The position numbers and the translations under genes are program-made. Under the pieces are notes generated by a model, which was not told the origin of the DNA, ran no database searches, and saw only the letters and a program-made list of their open reading frames with translations. Below, piece after piece: positions 11,526-22,230 of a stretch of DNA of 64,000 bases. This DNA is from Muscardinus avellanarius (Eukaryota; Chordata; Mammalia; Rodentia; Gliridae), in NCBI GenBank assembly GCA_963383645.1, contig OY726558.1, positions 184,071,634-184,135,633 of the forward strand. The letters are read 5' to 3'. The stretch's first letter is position 1. Every line of letters begins with the position of its first letter.

Positions 11526-12119
11526 ATGTTTTCTGTTAGAGGCTGAACATAAATAGATACGTGAATGCTTAAGCTAAAATATTTCTTTTTATTTATTAGC
11601 ATCCAGGTTGTTCTTTTGCTTTTCTAACCTATCCTAATGATAAATGGAGGTCGTATTCCACTTTTAAAATAAGTTCTATAAACTCTTAAAAACCCAGTCC
11701 CATCTGTACCTTGTTCTTTAATATTTCAACTGTATCAGAAAACCTGTATTTGTATATTGTTGATTTATTTCTACTCTTAAATGTCAAGAAGCTATTTTCA
11801 AAAATACTTTTATTTTCATGAGGCCATAGAAGCTTGTTTGCAATGAACCATGAATTCATAGCCCTAAGGGGAAAAGAAGAATCATAAATGAGACAATGGG
11901 GATGAAAAACACAGGGATGGAAGACTCACTCAATCCAGAACAGAGATACAGAGGAACTGTATCCACTGTGGCAAATACAGAGCACAGAATTTAAGAACCA
12001 CTTTTTTTTTTAAATGAAGGAGAAAGTCAAGTATGAGGGGCATGGTATAGGAATCTAAAGACAGCACTTTTTTCCTAAAAGCTTTGACTTATTATTTGAA
12101 ATAAATTGTCAGTAAACTA

Positions 12120-12450
12120 AGTAAAAAAGCAAAGCAAATCTGAAGGCAATCTTGATTATTAATTGCTAACGCTGATTTTGGCAGATGACAGGATTAAGTT
12201 TAAGAAAGTAAATGGAATTATTATTATCAACAGATTATGAGTTTTGAGGCATAATTAATAATTTATATAAAAGGGTACTTTTAATGAATATAATTTGTGC
12301 TTCAATGAATAGGCAGAAGGAGATTAATCACATGGCAATGTCAGCAGCAGAACTTCAACTTCCTCTGACACGAGGAATAAAGCTATTTATTATTAATCTC
12401 CATAATGGAATGACCACAAATACATATACTACTTGAAAGAAAGAGGGAAA
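12120..12450. promoter_or_regulatory. Candidate conserved element with TAAT-rich inverted repeat
   Basis: Dense homeodomain-type cores (TTAATTGCTAAC, GAGATTAATCAC, ATTATTAATCTCC) around an unusually ordered stretch at 12340-12380. GGAGATTAAT at 12319-12328 and ATTAATCTCC at 12392-12401 form a perfect 10-bp inverted repeat 63 bp apart. No transposon is recognised. Inference only. Confidence 0.3.
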
Positions 12451-13444
12451 TCATCTGGCCAAATAGAGTGTGCTGCAGCTAACTATTTCTGCCTGACCCA
12501 AACTCCCTAAAACTAATGGCACAACGAGAGCTATTTTATTACAGTCATGGACCTTATAGAACAATAGTCCCTGAGAAAGCAGTTGACATAATATTCCATA
12601 TCTGGAGCCTCAGCTGGGAGTACTGAAAGGCTGAAGGTCAGTTGAGAGCTGGATACTAGCATCCTCTGAGAGCATCCTCCATATCTGGAGGCTGATGGTT
12701 AGCCTTGGTAGAGTTGCTGGACAACACCCTCCACATGGTGCCTCTGTTTCCCCAAAAGGCACCAAGAGCCAGCATCTCCAATTGTAGGCTGCTTTGTGAG
12801 GTTGCCTCAGAAACCACAAAGTATTACTGAGGCCTTGACTTCAGGCCAAGTCAGATTCAAGGAGCAAGCAGGACTTCTCTCTCATTAGGAAAAGTGTGGT
12901 TACCCCATTGCAAGAAATACATGTGGCCATTTTTAAAAACAATCTGTTAGAGAGATGGGTACTATCAGTTTTTCTGTGCATCTGTTTATGAGATCAATTA
13001 TATATACATCTAGATGCATTTCTGACTAATACATTCTCTTTGGTATTTTTATACATTATTTTTTATTATAATTTTACTATCTTGTACACTGGTAGTTAAG
13101 GCTAACTCTTAAAACAAGAGTTATACCAGGAGAGTTTGGGGGAGGATATTCTTCGTAAGGAATAGATGCCATTTGTTTTTGTGGTATTATAATGATTTAT
13201 ATGTCATCTTTGCATAAACTTTTATATGTTAAGTATCTTTGTGAGATTATCTCTGTCTCCATAAAATACTTTATAAGAAAATTTATGAGAAATATTTTGG
13301 AGGAAAGTTGAATTTCTACTAGATTTTGAAATTTTAGAATTTTCTCACAATACTAAAATGATTAAGATTACTTAGTAGTTTGTGAAAATATATGCAGAGT
13401 CAAAACAGATAATAATTTAAGGGCATGTTGCTCTTCTAACCTTA

Positions 13445-13890
13445 ATTTTTTTATGTGTACATGGGATTAGGAATTGAATCCAGGGGCACTCTACCACTGA
13501 GATAAGCTTCAAGGTCTATTTTACTTTTTTTTTTTTTTTTTTCCCGGTACTGGGGAAGGAAGCCAGGGGCACTCTACCTCCAAGCTACACCCCGGCCTTA
13601 TTTTTTTTTTATTGTTTATTATGAAACAAGGTCTCACTGAGTTGTAAAGGACCTCACTAAGTAGCTGAGGCTGGCCAAGGACCTTGATGCTCCTGTCTCA
13701 GCCTCCTAAATGCTGAGATTACAAACCACAACACGTGGCTTCTATTTTACTTTTATTTTGAAATAATTTCTCACTATGTTTCTGAAAGCCTTATTAAGTT
13801 ACTGAGGCTGGCCTTGAACCTGTGAGCCTCCTGTCTCAGCCTCCCAAGTACTGAGATTACAGGCATGCACCACCATACCCAGGTTGAAAT
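13445..13890 (-). mobile_element. Older B1-dID SINE, split by a younger one
   Basis: ID half at about 13455-13514 (GGAATTGAATCCAGGGGCAC), then after the inserted copy the B1 half resumes at 13755 and ends CACCATACCCAGG. The two halves join cleanly once the inserted SINE and one target duplication are removed. Confidence 0.9.
13529..13740 (-). mobile_element. B1-dID SINE nested inside another SINE
   Basis: Complete antisense dimer flanked by the perfect 14-bp duplication TCTATTTTACTTTT (13515-13528 and 13741-13754). Its own ID half reads GGTACTGGGGAAGGAAGCC. Confidence 0.95.
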
Positions 13891-15266
13891 TTTTAATTAA
13901 AACCAGATTTCAAGTTTTAAAGCAATATTAAAGAGCCCACTACCTTACCAAGATGAAAAAAATATTGTCCTAGTTAAGAGAAATGATGTAAAAGATGTAA
14001 AGTTTAAAGATGACATATTCTTTAGTAGCAAAGACAAGACTAAGGGGTAGGTCTTCAGATTTCTGTTTTAAGTCAACTAGAGCTTTGGTGTTCATATCAT
14101 ATTCATGCTGTCTATGACCAAGTTGAACTTGAAGATTCATCTAAACTTACGGAAACCTTTTCTGATTTTTCTTTATGCAATTTTGGTCATAGGTTTTAAG
14201 ATTTCAATAAAATTCAATCAATATGAGTATATGCATTGCATATTATGGATATAATAGTTTTACATATCAAAATTCCTGCCTCCCAAATGCTAGGATTGCA
14301 AGCGTGTGCCATCATGCCCAGCTTGAAAACCTTTATTTAATGAGTATTTAATGAAGTTCAATGTGATACCACTGAAAGTCCTACTTTGAAGACAGAATAA
14401 ATATAACAGGATTATTCATATCAGGCATTATATTTTTAATGTGTAAACATAAGTTAGTACTGGGAAAGAAAAACAATCTAGACTACCATAATGACTTTCA
14501 AGAAATGATTGTCCTTTCTTGTCAGATAGAGCAAAGAAAGTGATAATCGATTTTCTCTTTATGATGGAAATTTACATTCTTTAGAAAAAGATTCTTATCA
14601 AACAATTATGATCCTCTACGTGGAAAGAAAAAGAAAATTTATCTATTTTGGCTAAGAAAAAATAATAAAAAATTGGGGGGGAAATGCCTATGTTTAGGAT
14701 GAACTTTTTTCGTAATTCGACACATTTATTGTATCTGGTGACATCAATAATTTTAACTATAACTTCAGTTTTCTACTATGCAGGTTGAGTAATATGTAAA
14801 TTTAATATCTTAAGTATAATATATCTTTGGTGTATGATAGAAATTTAAAGTTGAAATTTAAAGAAAAATATTTAAAGGAATTGAGACCCATATTTAGAAG
14901 TGCTACAACTATGCACCAGAGTTGTAAGGTATTTAACCTTACTCTGGGTCACATTTTGTTGATTCCACTCAGGACCAGATCTCCACAAAAATAAGTCTGT
15001 TGTGTTAGCCTTCAGTGATCTTCTTCAAAGAGCTCACGTTAACCGTACATGAACAGATAGACTGCGTTTGCACTATCAGTATTGGCATTACACTTGTTTT
15101 ATCTGTCAAAATAAGATTTGGTAAAAAGCTCATAATACATATTAAAGTCTGCTTGTAATTTATTATGGTTATTTTGATTGAGGAGATAAGTGACGAATTG
15201 AGACAGAAAGGCAACAGATGTTTTAAGTATAGAAACATAGCAATCTGGGTGAAAGATTTAAAAAAA
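13891..15266. other. Unique AT-rich sequence
   Basis: Apart from a 49-bp B1 scrap at 14276-14324, nothing is recognised. The minus 77-codon frame at 15005-15238 has no known domain. Confidence 0.45.
14276..14324 (-). mobile_element. B1-half fragment
   Basis: GCCTCCCAAATGCTAGGATT through CATCATGCCCAGC, the 5' end of the B1 half only; the rest of the SINE is absent. Confidence 0.8.
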
Positions 15267-15287
15267 AAAATATATATATATATATAT

Positions 15288-15481
15288 TTTTTTTTTTTTG
15301 GTGGTACTGGGGTTCCTGGAAGCCCTTCTACCTCCAGGCTACACTCCCAGACCTATTTTTACATTTTTATTTGGAAACAGGGTCTCCTAAGCCAGCTCCG
15401 CGGCTGGCTTCGAACCTGCGCGATCCTCGGGTCTCTGCCTCCCAAGCGCGGGGATTACAAGCGTGCACCACCATGCCCAGC
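15288..15481 (-). mobile_element. B1-dID SINE, youngest subfamily
   Basis: Antisense dimer with the GGTTCCTGGAAGCCCTTCTA version of the ID half and TCCTAAGCCAGCTCCGCGGC in the B1 half. Many CpGs remain (CGCGCGATCC-type, CAAGCGCGGGG), a sign of recent insertion. Preceded by (AT)n at about 15270-15287. Confidence 0.93.
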
Positions 15482-16198
15482 GTTAAAATTATATAACTTT
15501 GAAGGGGAAGGTGTGATTTTCAAATGGTATGAAAATTCAAAAAAGTAAAAAGAAAGAGAAACATTTTGCTAAAGAAAAATTGCTTTGTTTTAAGCAAGAA
15601 GAAGAAAATATACTCATTGGGAAATTGGAAATTAGTTGTGAAGAAAAGCTTACAAAGACAAAGAGAGGTCTGAAAACAGAACTGAGCCATGACGAATTAT
15701 GGGGAGAGAAACATATATACCCCAAAAGGGTCAATTCCAAGTATTGATTATAAAAGAATAAAAAAGAACAAACACAGAAATAACAATATTTTGGTCAACC
15801 AACCATATTTATGACTGTGTGTGGGAGTCTGTAGTCATAAGCAGAGGCAATTCAGGGAAAATCATGCACATTTGACTTTAAAAAATGAACATGAAATTTA
15901 AAAGAGTTTGAATTTGGTAGAATGCATTCATAGCATTAAAGATATTTAATTCTAGCAGAAATAACCTGGAATTCACATTTGCTGTCCTTAAAATACAGCT
16001 CTTCTATTGCTAAAAGTATTTGAAGGAACCGTTGGTTATACATTTAGTGAGCCATTTGACTAAATATCTATATTGTTAAGTAGATATTGTATCATATAAA
16101 GGCAGCAGCAAATTGATTGAATCAATTTTAGTAAACTTTCTGTTATTTTGTTTTATAAATTATTTTTTTCAGGCTATGAGCTACCATTTAGTCTAAAA
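15482..16198. other. Unique, purine-rich then AT-rich
   Basis: 15525-15700 is strongly purine-rich on the plus strand and opens as a lysine/glutamate-rich 72-codon frame (15529-15747). This is most simply explained by base composition. Confidence 0.4.
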
Positions 16199-16210
16199 AG
16201 ATTCTAGTGA

Positions 16211-16425
16211 ACCAAGCATGATGGCGCATGCTTGGAATCCCAGCATTCGGGAAGTGGAGACCAGAGAATCGTCGTTCATGGCCAGCCTCAGCTACTTAGT
16301 GAGGCCCTCCACAACTTAGTGAGACCTTGTTTCAAAATAAAGAATAAAAACTAAGGAAGAGGGTGTAGCTTGGAGGTCTAATGCTCCTGAATTCCATCCC
16401 CAGGCCCACAAAAAAAAAAAAAAAA
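16211..16425 (+). mobile_element. B1-dID SINE, sense
   Basis: Starts ACCAAGCATGATGGCGCATG and ends with a 17-A tail. Target duplication AGATTCTAGTGA before and AGATTCTCGTGA after (16199-16210 and 16426-16437). Confidence 0.93.
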
Positions 16426-16438
16426 AGATTCTCGTGAC

Positions 16439-17079
16439 CATACTATCATTAAGGATGAAAGAAAAATGGTCCAAATCTTAGTTTTGTGTGTAAGCATTTA
16501 TATTGTTTCTGGTAGCAATAGGAATGTTTCTTCCCTATGTGGCTAAATTCCTGAGGCTACTTGGCAAAATATGTCTTAGATTTTATACGGTCCAGCTTAT
16601 ACATTTATGTTTTGTGTGATTACTCACTAAAAATAAACGTGCCCAGCTTTGTAGCTGTAAGAGCATTTTTATCATTCATATGTTTTGTCCTGGGAAGAAA
16701 AACATCCTTCTCTCCTTGTGTCTGATTCAACGTGACTCTTCTGTCTTTCATTGGCATGCATGAAACTGTGACAGGCTAACCTGTTTTCTTGCAAAAGGTG
16801 AAGTCTCAGGTGCTTCACGGTTCTTGGCAATGACTTTCCCAATTTCATCTCTTGCTGATCCTTATTTCCCATCTTACTTGACAGTTAGATTACACCACTC
16901 ACTCTTTCTGAATAGTGCTTGTAATTCTATACCTTAATTTACCGATTACCCTTTCACAAGCCTCTGCTCAGGGAAATTCCATCCATATTCTCTTAAAAAT
17001 ATTATTCTGCTCAAATGTTATTCTGACAAATTTTTTGTACTTTTAGTATTTAGTTTGTGTTGTTATGTTAATATGGTAT
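16439..17079. other. Unique sequence
   Basis: No repeat or exon recognised. The minus 66-codon frame at 16672-16872 has no known domain. Confidence 0.4.
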
Positions 17080-17225
17080 CTGCTGCTTTATTTTGAATTA
17101 ATACTAGTCATGTATGAGATTTTTCCTTAGATTATGTTTTTGTGGCTAATTTATTCATATATAATAAGTGCCTAGCACTATTCCTGACACATTAAGATTT
17201 CCAACAAATATTTAAAGAATCAGCA
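17080..17225 (+). mobile_element. L2 3' end relic, sense
   Basis: ATAATAAGTGCCTAGCACTA and CTGACACATTAAGATTTCCA, then AACAAATATTTAAAGAATCA, follow the L2 3' end (CCTAGCACAGTGCCTGGCAC, CAATAAATATTTGTTGAATG). Confidence 0.5.
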
Positions 17226-17281
17226 CAAGGATTTGTGAATGTTTTAAAATTTTATCTACGTTTTTTTGGTATACTTATTTA

Positions 17282-17340
17282 ATACACAGGGTCTTGTGTA
17301 CACTAGGTAAGTGCTCTACCACTAAGCTATTACCCCAGAT
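17282..17340 (-). mobile_element. ID element relic, antisense
   Basis: TACACTAGGTAAGTGCTCTA, CCACTAAGCTATTACCCC: the reverse complement of the ID A-box/B-box core. Confidence 0.7.
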
Positions 17341-17376
17341 TGAGGTTTTTGTTTTAAATGTTCTCTAAATAATCTT

Positions 17377-17587
17377 TTTTTTTTTTTTTTAGGTACTGGG
17401 GATAGAACCCAGGGGTATTCTACCTCTGAGCTATATCCCAGCCCTATTTTTTATTCTTTATTTTGAATCAGTGTCTCACTGAGTTGCAAAGGGCCTCTCT
17501 AAGTAGCTGAGGCTGGCCACAAACCGGATCCTCCCGTCTCAGCCTTCCAAATGCTAAAATTACAAGTGTGCACCACCACACCCGGCT
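17377..17587 (-). mobile_element. B1-dID SINE, older subfamily
   Basis: Antisense dimer with target duplication TCTAAATAATCTT at 17364-17376 and 17588-17600. Confidence 0.95.
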
Positions 17588-17600
17588 TCTAAATAATCTT

Positions 17601-18375
17601 AATTCTTTAAAAGAAAAATATGACTCAAACCAGGAAAGGGTTCTGTAGCTTTTATCACTTATCAAGGAAGACTTTCTTATTTCTTATGAAAGAAGCATTT
17701 TATAAATAGACTGAGATTGAGAAAGAAATAAATGCCAGCAATCAAACTACAATCCCAGGATAGCAGGTGGTTTGAATACTTTGTTTGAATAAGCAGACTT
17801 CTTATATTACTCTGACACAGATTTTAGAGTTGCCTCTAGGAAAATGGCAAGTCAAAACAGGAACACTAAGACAGTCATGGAGGGATATATGTGGGAGATA
17901 AGCACATCAGTCGAACTAACCCTTTTCAAACCAATCACAAGCATCAAGTGCTAGATTTTTCCTTGAATTGGAGACTTTTTTTAGTTCTTTGATGGATGCA
18001 TTATATATTCTCATAAATACTTGTTAAATTTGCTTAATATTAAGAAGTTCTTGATCTTGTTTAAATTAACCAGCAACAGCAAATGAATCAAAATTTTTAT
18101 AATAACTGTAAAATAATATACATTTACTATTTTAGGAAGAAAAATATATAGCTGTACTTTAGATAATAGAAAAGTTTAGAGATTTTTTAATTCTTAAAAT
18201 TGCATTCAGTTCAATCTTTCCATATAGGTAATCTCTAAACTATCTTATGAAGTGTTCTGTATTAATTTTTATAACTGCCAGAACAATTTCTGCATAATCA
18301 GGGTCATTAAACAACACCTACTTATTATTTTATAGTTATCTAGGTCAGACTTTTTAGTGGTCTCAATTGGGTTCT
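17601..18375. other. Unique AT-rich sequence
   Basis: No repeat family or gene recognised. Confidence 0.4.
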
Positions 18376-18632
18376 CTTTTTTATTACTGATGCAGTGTAA
18401 TCGTACATCTTAATGAGGTACAAGATGGTAGAGACATACATGCACACATCACTCCATTAGCCCTTCCCCAATCCCCCCCCCCATTTTTCCTTTTCATGTT
18501 TGGCTTAGTGATTGACTTTGATATGTTTGTGAATGCACATCATGTACATTAGGGAGTTTCCCTTTCCCCCTCTCCCATCCCCCGCAGTTAGGTCACTTTA
18601 TTTGCTCGTCTAAGGTTTTTCCTTCATTTTTT
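18376..18632 (-). mobile_element. L1 3' UTR, antisense, 5'-truncated
   Basis: Antisense 3' UTR landmarks seen repeatedly here: GTACATCTTAATGAGGTACA, AAGATGGTAGAGACATACAT, TAGCCCTTCCCCAAT and TTTGGCTTAGTGATTGACTT. It abuts older L1 sequence at about 18635. Confidence 0.88.
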
Positions 18633-19012
18633 TGCATTTGATTAACCAGTTTTACCAACACCTTTTATTGAAGAATCTATCTTTTATCCAGAGTATATTT
18701 TTGGCTCCTTGTCAAAAATCAATTGGCTATAAATGTGCAGACATTTTTCTGAGTCTTCTATTCTGCTTCACTGGCCTATATGTTTATTTTTGTGCCAATA
18801 CCATACTATTTTTATTACTATGGTTTTGTAGAATAGTTTGAAGTCAGGAATTGTGACGCCTTCTGCATGGTTCTTGTTGCTGAGAAATAATTTGGCTATT
18901 CTGTTTTTTTGTTGTTCCAAAAAAAAGACTAATTTTTCTATGTCAGTGAAGAATGACCTTAGTAAAATAATGAGTATTGCACTGAGTCTGTAGATAATTT
19001 TTATAAGAATGG

Positions 19013-19222
19013 ATTTTTTTTCATAATGGTACTGGTGATTGAATTCAGGGGCATTCTTAATGAGCTACAACTCTATCCCTATTTTTATGCTTTATTTTGA
19101 AATGATGTGTCACTAAGTTGTAGAAGGTCTCAATAAATAGCTGAGACTGGCCACAAGCCTTTGATTCTTCTGTCTCAGCCTCCCAAGTACTGGGATTATA
19201 AGGGTGCACCACCATGCCCAGC
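19013..19222 (-). mobile_element. B1-dID SINE inside old L1
   Basis: Antisense dimer; ID half AATGGTACTGGTGATTGAAT, B1 half ending CACCATGCCCAGC. Confidence 0.92.
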
Positions 19223-19920
19223 TTAAAAATGGTCATTTTAATGATATTTCTTTTCTGCTGTATATGAGCATGAAAGATCTTTCCACCTTTTAGGGTTTTC
19301 CTTGATTTCTTTTTTCAATTTTTAAATAATTTTTTGTAAAGGTCTTTTACCTTCTTTATTAAGTTTTTTTCCTAGGTATTTTATTATTTTGTGAGATATT
19401 ATGAGTAGAAGCTTTTCCTGAATTTTATTTTCAATGGCTTTATAATTGGCATACAGGAAAGCTTCTAATTTTTTAATTTATTTTTTATCCAAACATTTTG
19501 CTGAATTTATTGATCAGTTCTATAAGCCTTTGGTTGAGTTTGTTTGGTCTTTCAAGTATAATATCATGTCATCTACAAATAGATATAATTTTAGTTATTT
19601 TATTTCTATTTCTATTCCTTTGATTTTTTTTCTTACCTTATTGCTCTGGCAATAGTCTCAAGTACTAATTTGAAAAGAAGTGGTAATAATGGACATCCTT
19701 GTCTTGTTCTTGTTTTTAGGAGAAATTCTTACAGTTTTTTCCCATTTAATATAATGTTGGCTGTGGGTCTATTGTATATTTTCTTTATGATCTTGAGGTA
19801 TGTAATTTTCTATTGTGATTATTTACAGTGCTTTTAGCAAGAATCCATGGATTTTATTGAATGCTTTTTTAGCATCTACTGAAATTATTATATATTTTTT
19901 TAGGTTTAAGGACTCTATTT

Positions 19921-20378
19921 TTTTTTGTAGTCATACATCTTAATGGAGTACAAGATGGTAGAGACAAACATGTGTACAACACTCATTCAGCCCTCACCCA
20001 ATTCCAGCCTCAATTTCTATCCCGTCCCTCCTTCTCATGTTTGGTTTAGTGATTGATATGTTTGCAAATTCACATCATGTACATTAGGAAGTTTTTCTTT
20101 TCCCTCCTACCATTCCTCTCAGTTAGATCACCTTATTTGCTCATTTATGGTTTCTCCTTCTTTGTCTACAGTTTCTCCCATGACCATTTTTTCTCCCTAG
20201 TATCTGCATAGTAGGGAGAACATCCTATTTCTTACGTTTTGTGACTGACTAATCTCACTTATCATAATATTCTCTAGTTCCATCCATTTTTCTGTAAATG
20301 ACATACTTTTGTTCTTCTTTATGTCTGAGTAAAATTCCATTGTGTACATTTCTCATAGTTTTGTAATCCATTCATTGT
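19921..20378 (-). mobile_element. Younger L1 3' end nested in old L1
   Basis: Antisense 3' UTR (GTAGTCATACATCTTAATGG, AGTACAAGATGGTAGAGACA) followed by the 3' end of ORF2 (TTATCATAATATTCTCTAGT, CCATTGTGTACATTTCTCAT). Old ORF2 sequence continues on both sides, which shows the nesting. Confidence 0.88.
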
Positions 20379-20529
20379 TTTATTGATGTGGTTTTGAATG
20401 TGCATTGCTAGTATTTTGTTTAGCAGCTTTACATCTAAGTTAATCAAGGATATAGGAGTATATTTTTCTTTTCTTGAGCTGGCTTTATTTAGTTTTGGTA
20501 TTAATGTTGATTGGGTTTTCTGCGTAGGG

Positions 20530-20900
20530 TATTACAAGGCCAAAATCAAAGTTCCACCAGTCTGAACTGTGATCTTTTAGGTAATGGAAAGAATCCACTT
20601 CTAAGTTCTTTCAGGTTAATGGCAGAATTAGGATGAATCCTTCTCATGTTCTTAATCGTTCTGACTTTCTCTTCTATCATTAAAAAAAAACTCTATATTT
20701 ACAAAGCTTATATAATTAGTGTAGACCCACATGACTATTCTCTCTTTTGTTTAATTATATATCTATTGATTATTAGTCTTAATGTAACAAATCATTGAAA
20801 TAATATTGCATCACATTTATGGGTTCCACCACTTCAGTGGTTGGCGATTATACAAGGTGAGGGTCACTGGGGGTCATTGTTAGAATTCTATCTACTTTAT
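20530..20900. mobile_element. Possible ancient MaLR-type LTR relic
   Basis: GTATTACAAGGCCAAAATCA, CTTCTAAGTTCTTTCAGGTT, TAATGGCAGAATTAGGAT and GGGGGTCATTGTTAGAATTC resemble ordered pieces of an MLT-type LTR. Very diverged. Confidence 0.35.
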
Positions 20901-21249
20901 GTAGTAAATGCTAGAACTAAATTATGAGCAAAGCCTTCAGTCATAAACTTCAATAGAAGGGGCATCCAATAAAACATAAACTGCTAAAGAAGCATTATGT
21001 ATTTATGAGCATATAAATACAACCACCCAATCTATGAAGGTAAAAGAAAGTCACATGTAAGCTATGTACTGGAGGAAATAATATGTGTTTAGTAATAAAC
21101 AGCATTGAAAGAACAGAAGTATGTTCAAAGCAACAAGAATAATGTTACAAGACATGCCCTGAAAGAAGTTCAGCTTAAACACAGATGACATAATTTTCAA
21201 TGTATGCAGAGGTGAGAGCTGTCAGGAGATAGTTAGTACTGAGTGATAG
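20901..21249. other. Unique sequence
   Basis: Nothing recognised. Confidence 0.35.
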
Positions 21250-22230
21250 AAAATCTATGAGAAAATATTTGAAGTTTATAATCAAGGGTGCTACTTATTT
21301 AAATGCATTTTGCCCTTGAATCCAGTGTCAAAACAGCCTTGAGAGTTGTATCACCTGAGGGAGTGGGGCCATTTATAATGTCATTAGATATATTCTGGGT
21401 GAATAATGATGGTTAATGTGATCATGGCTAGGACATAAAGGCTGTCTGTATATGAACACATTGAGGAAATATGGTAGGTGAGTGCAGAAGGTGTCATTAG
21501 TTAGACAGAGGTATGAAAGATGAAAAGCAGTCATGAATGATGCCCAACTTTCTAGTGTGGTCCACTGTTAGGATTATGGGCCTTTTTTAAAAAATAAGAA
21601 CTTGGAAGGGATAGAAAACACAGGTAAAAGAGGAGTGGGTCATCCATAAATTTCAAACATGAAGACAAGTTCTTATATGACAGCCTCAGGCAGATGTTTA
21701 TTACATGGTTAGATACACTGATCTGGAGATGATAGAACAGAACTAGAACCATACAATTGGCTGAGTCAGTGTATAATTTTATCTAGATGGGTAGAGTGAA
21801 GGCTGTTTCCCAGGGAGAGCATGGAGCCTGAGAACAGAAGAGCTAAGACATATTCATCCAGTTCACTAGCACATAGGAAATTACTCAAGGAAGAGAATCC
21901 ACTAAAGGACATCCAACAACAACAGCAACAAAAACCTCCCATATCTCAATAATAGAGAAGTAGTGAATTGCTATTATGCAATGCAAGAAAATGACAATTT
22001 AAAAATGGAGGGAGTAGATACTATTTTCAAAGTCTTTGAAAAAATTATGTGAAAGAGGGTTGATAAGTGGATCAGATTTATGACAGGAGGCTCATCTGTG
22101 ACTTTGACAAAGCATGATACTATGGGGCAATGTGGGTGCTGTGCAAACTGAAGTGGAATTAGGAGTAAAGGAAACCTAGTGAAACTCATCAACTATGTTT
22201 ATGCTATAATTGACATTTTCTGGATTAGCC
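21250..22230 (-). mobile_element. L2-like ORF2 relic, antisense
   Basis: The minus-strand frame at 21974-22192 contains FVKVTDEPPVINL followed by LIHLSTLFHIIFS, which lines up with the VKVTNDL...LLDLSAAFDTV block of the L2/CR1 reverse transcriptase. Upstream plus-strand text (CAGATGTTTATTACATGGTT and CTGATCTGGAGATGATAGAA) suits the same element. Broken by many stops. This is the only place where LINE reverse-transcriptase protein similarity other than L1 is visible. Confidence 0.55.

Larger units (their letters stand above)
10761..13444. other. Mostly unique sequence, 2.7 kb
   Basis: Contains one MIR relic (11430-11525) and a regulatory-looking stretch (12120-12450). Short open frames on the minus strand at 10998-11210 and 12610-12819 show no known domain. 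Confidence 0.45.
18640..20525 (-). mobile_element. Old L1 ORF2 region, antisense, twice interrupted
   Basis: Antisense ORF2 landmarks run in order: ACCAGTTTTACCAACACCTT (18647), CCTATATGTTTATTTTTGTG, GTTTTGTAGAATAGTTTGAA, then ATATCATGTCATCTACAAAT (19560), GAATCCATGGATTTTATTGA (19842) and, after an inserted L1 tail, TTGATGTGGTTTTGAATGTG (20383) and GGTATTAATGTTGATTGGG. ORF2 is the endonuclease/reverse transcriptase; here it is frameshifted and dead. A SINE (19013-19222) and a younger L1 tail (19921-20378) split it. Confidence 0.88.

Noticed and set aside
15529..15747. Lys/Glu-rich 72-codon frame
   Set aside because: Purine-rich low-complexity DNA explains both the openness and the residues; the opposite strand is open too.
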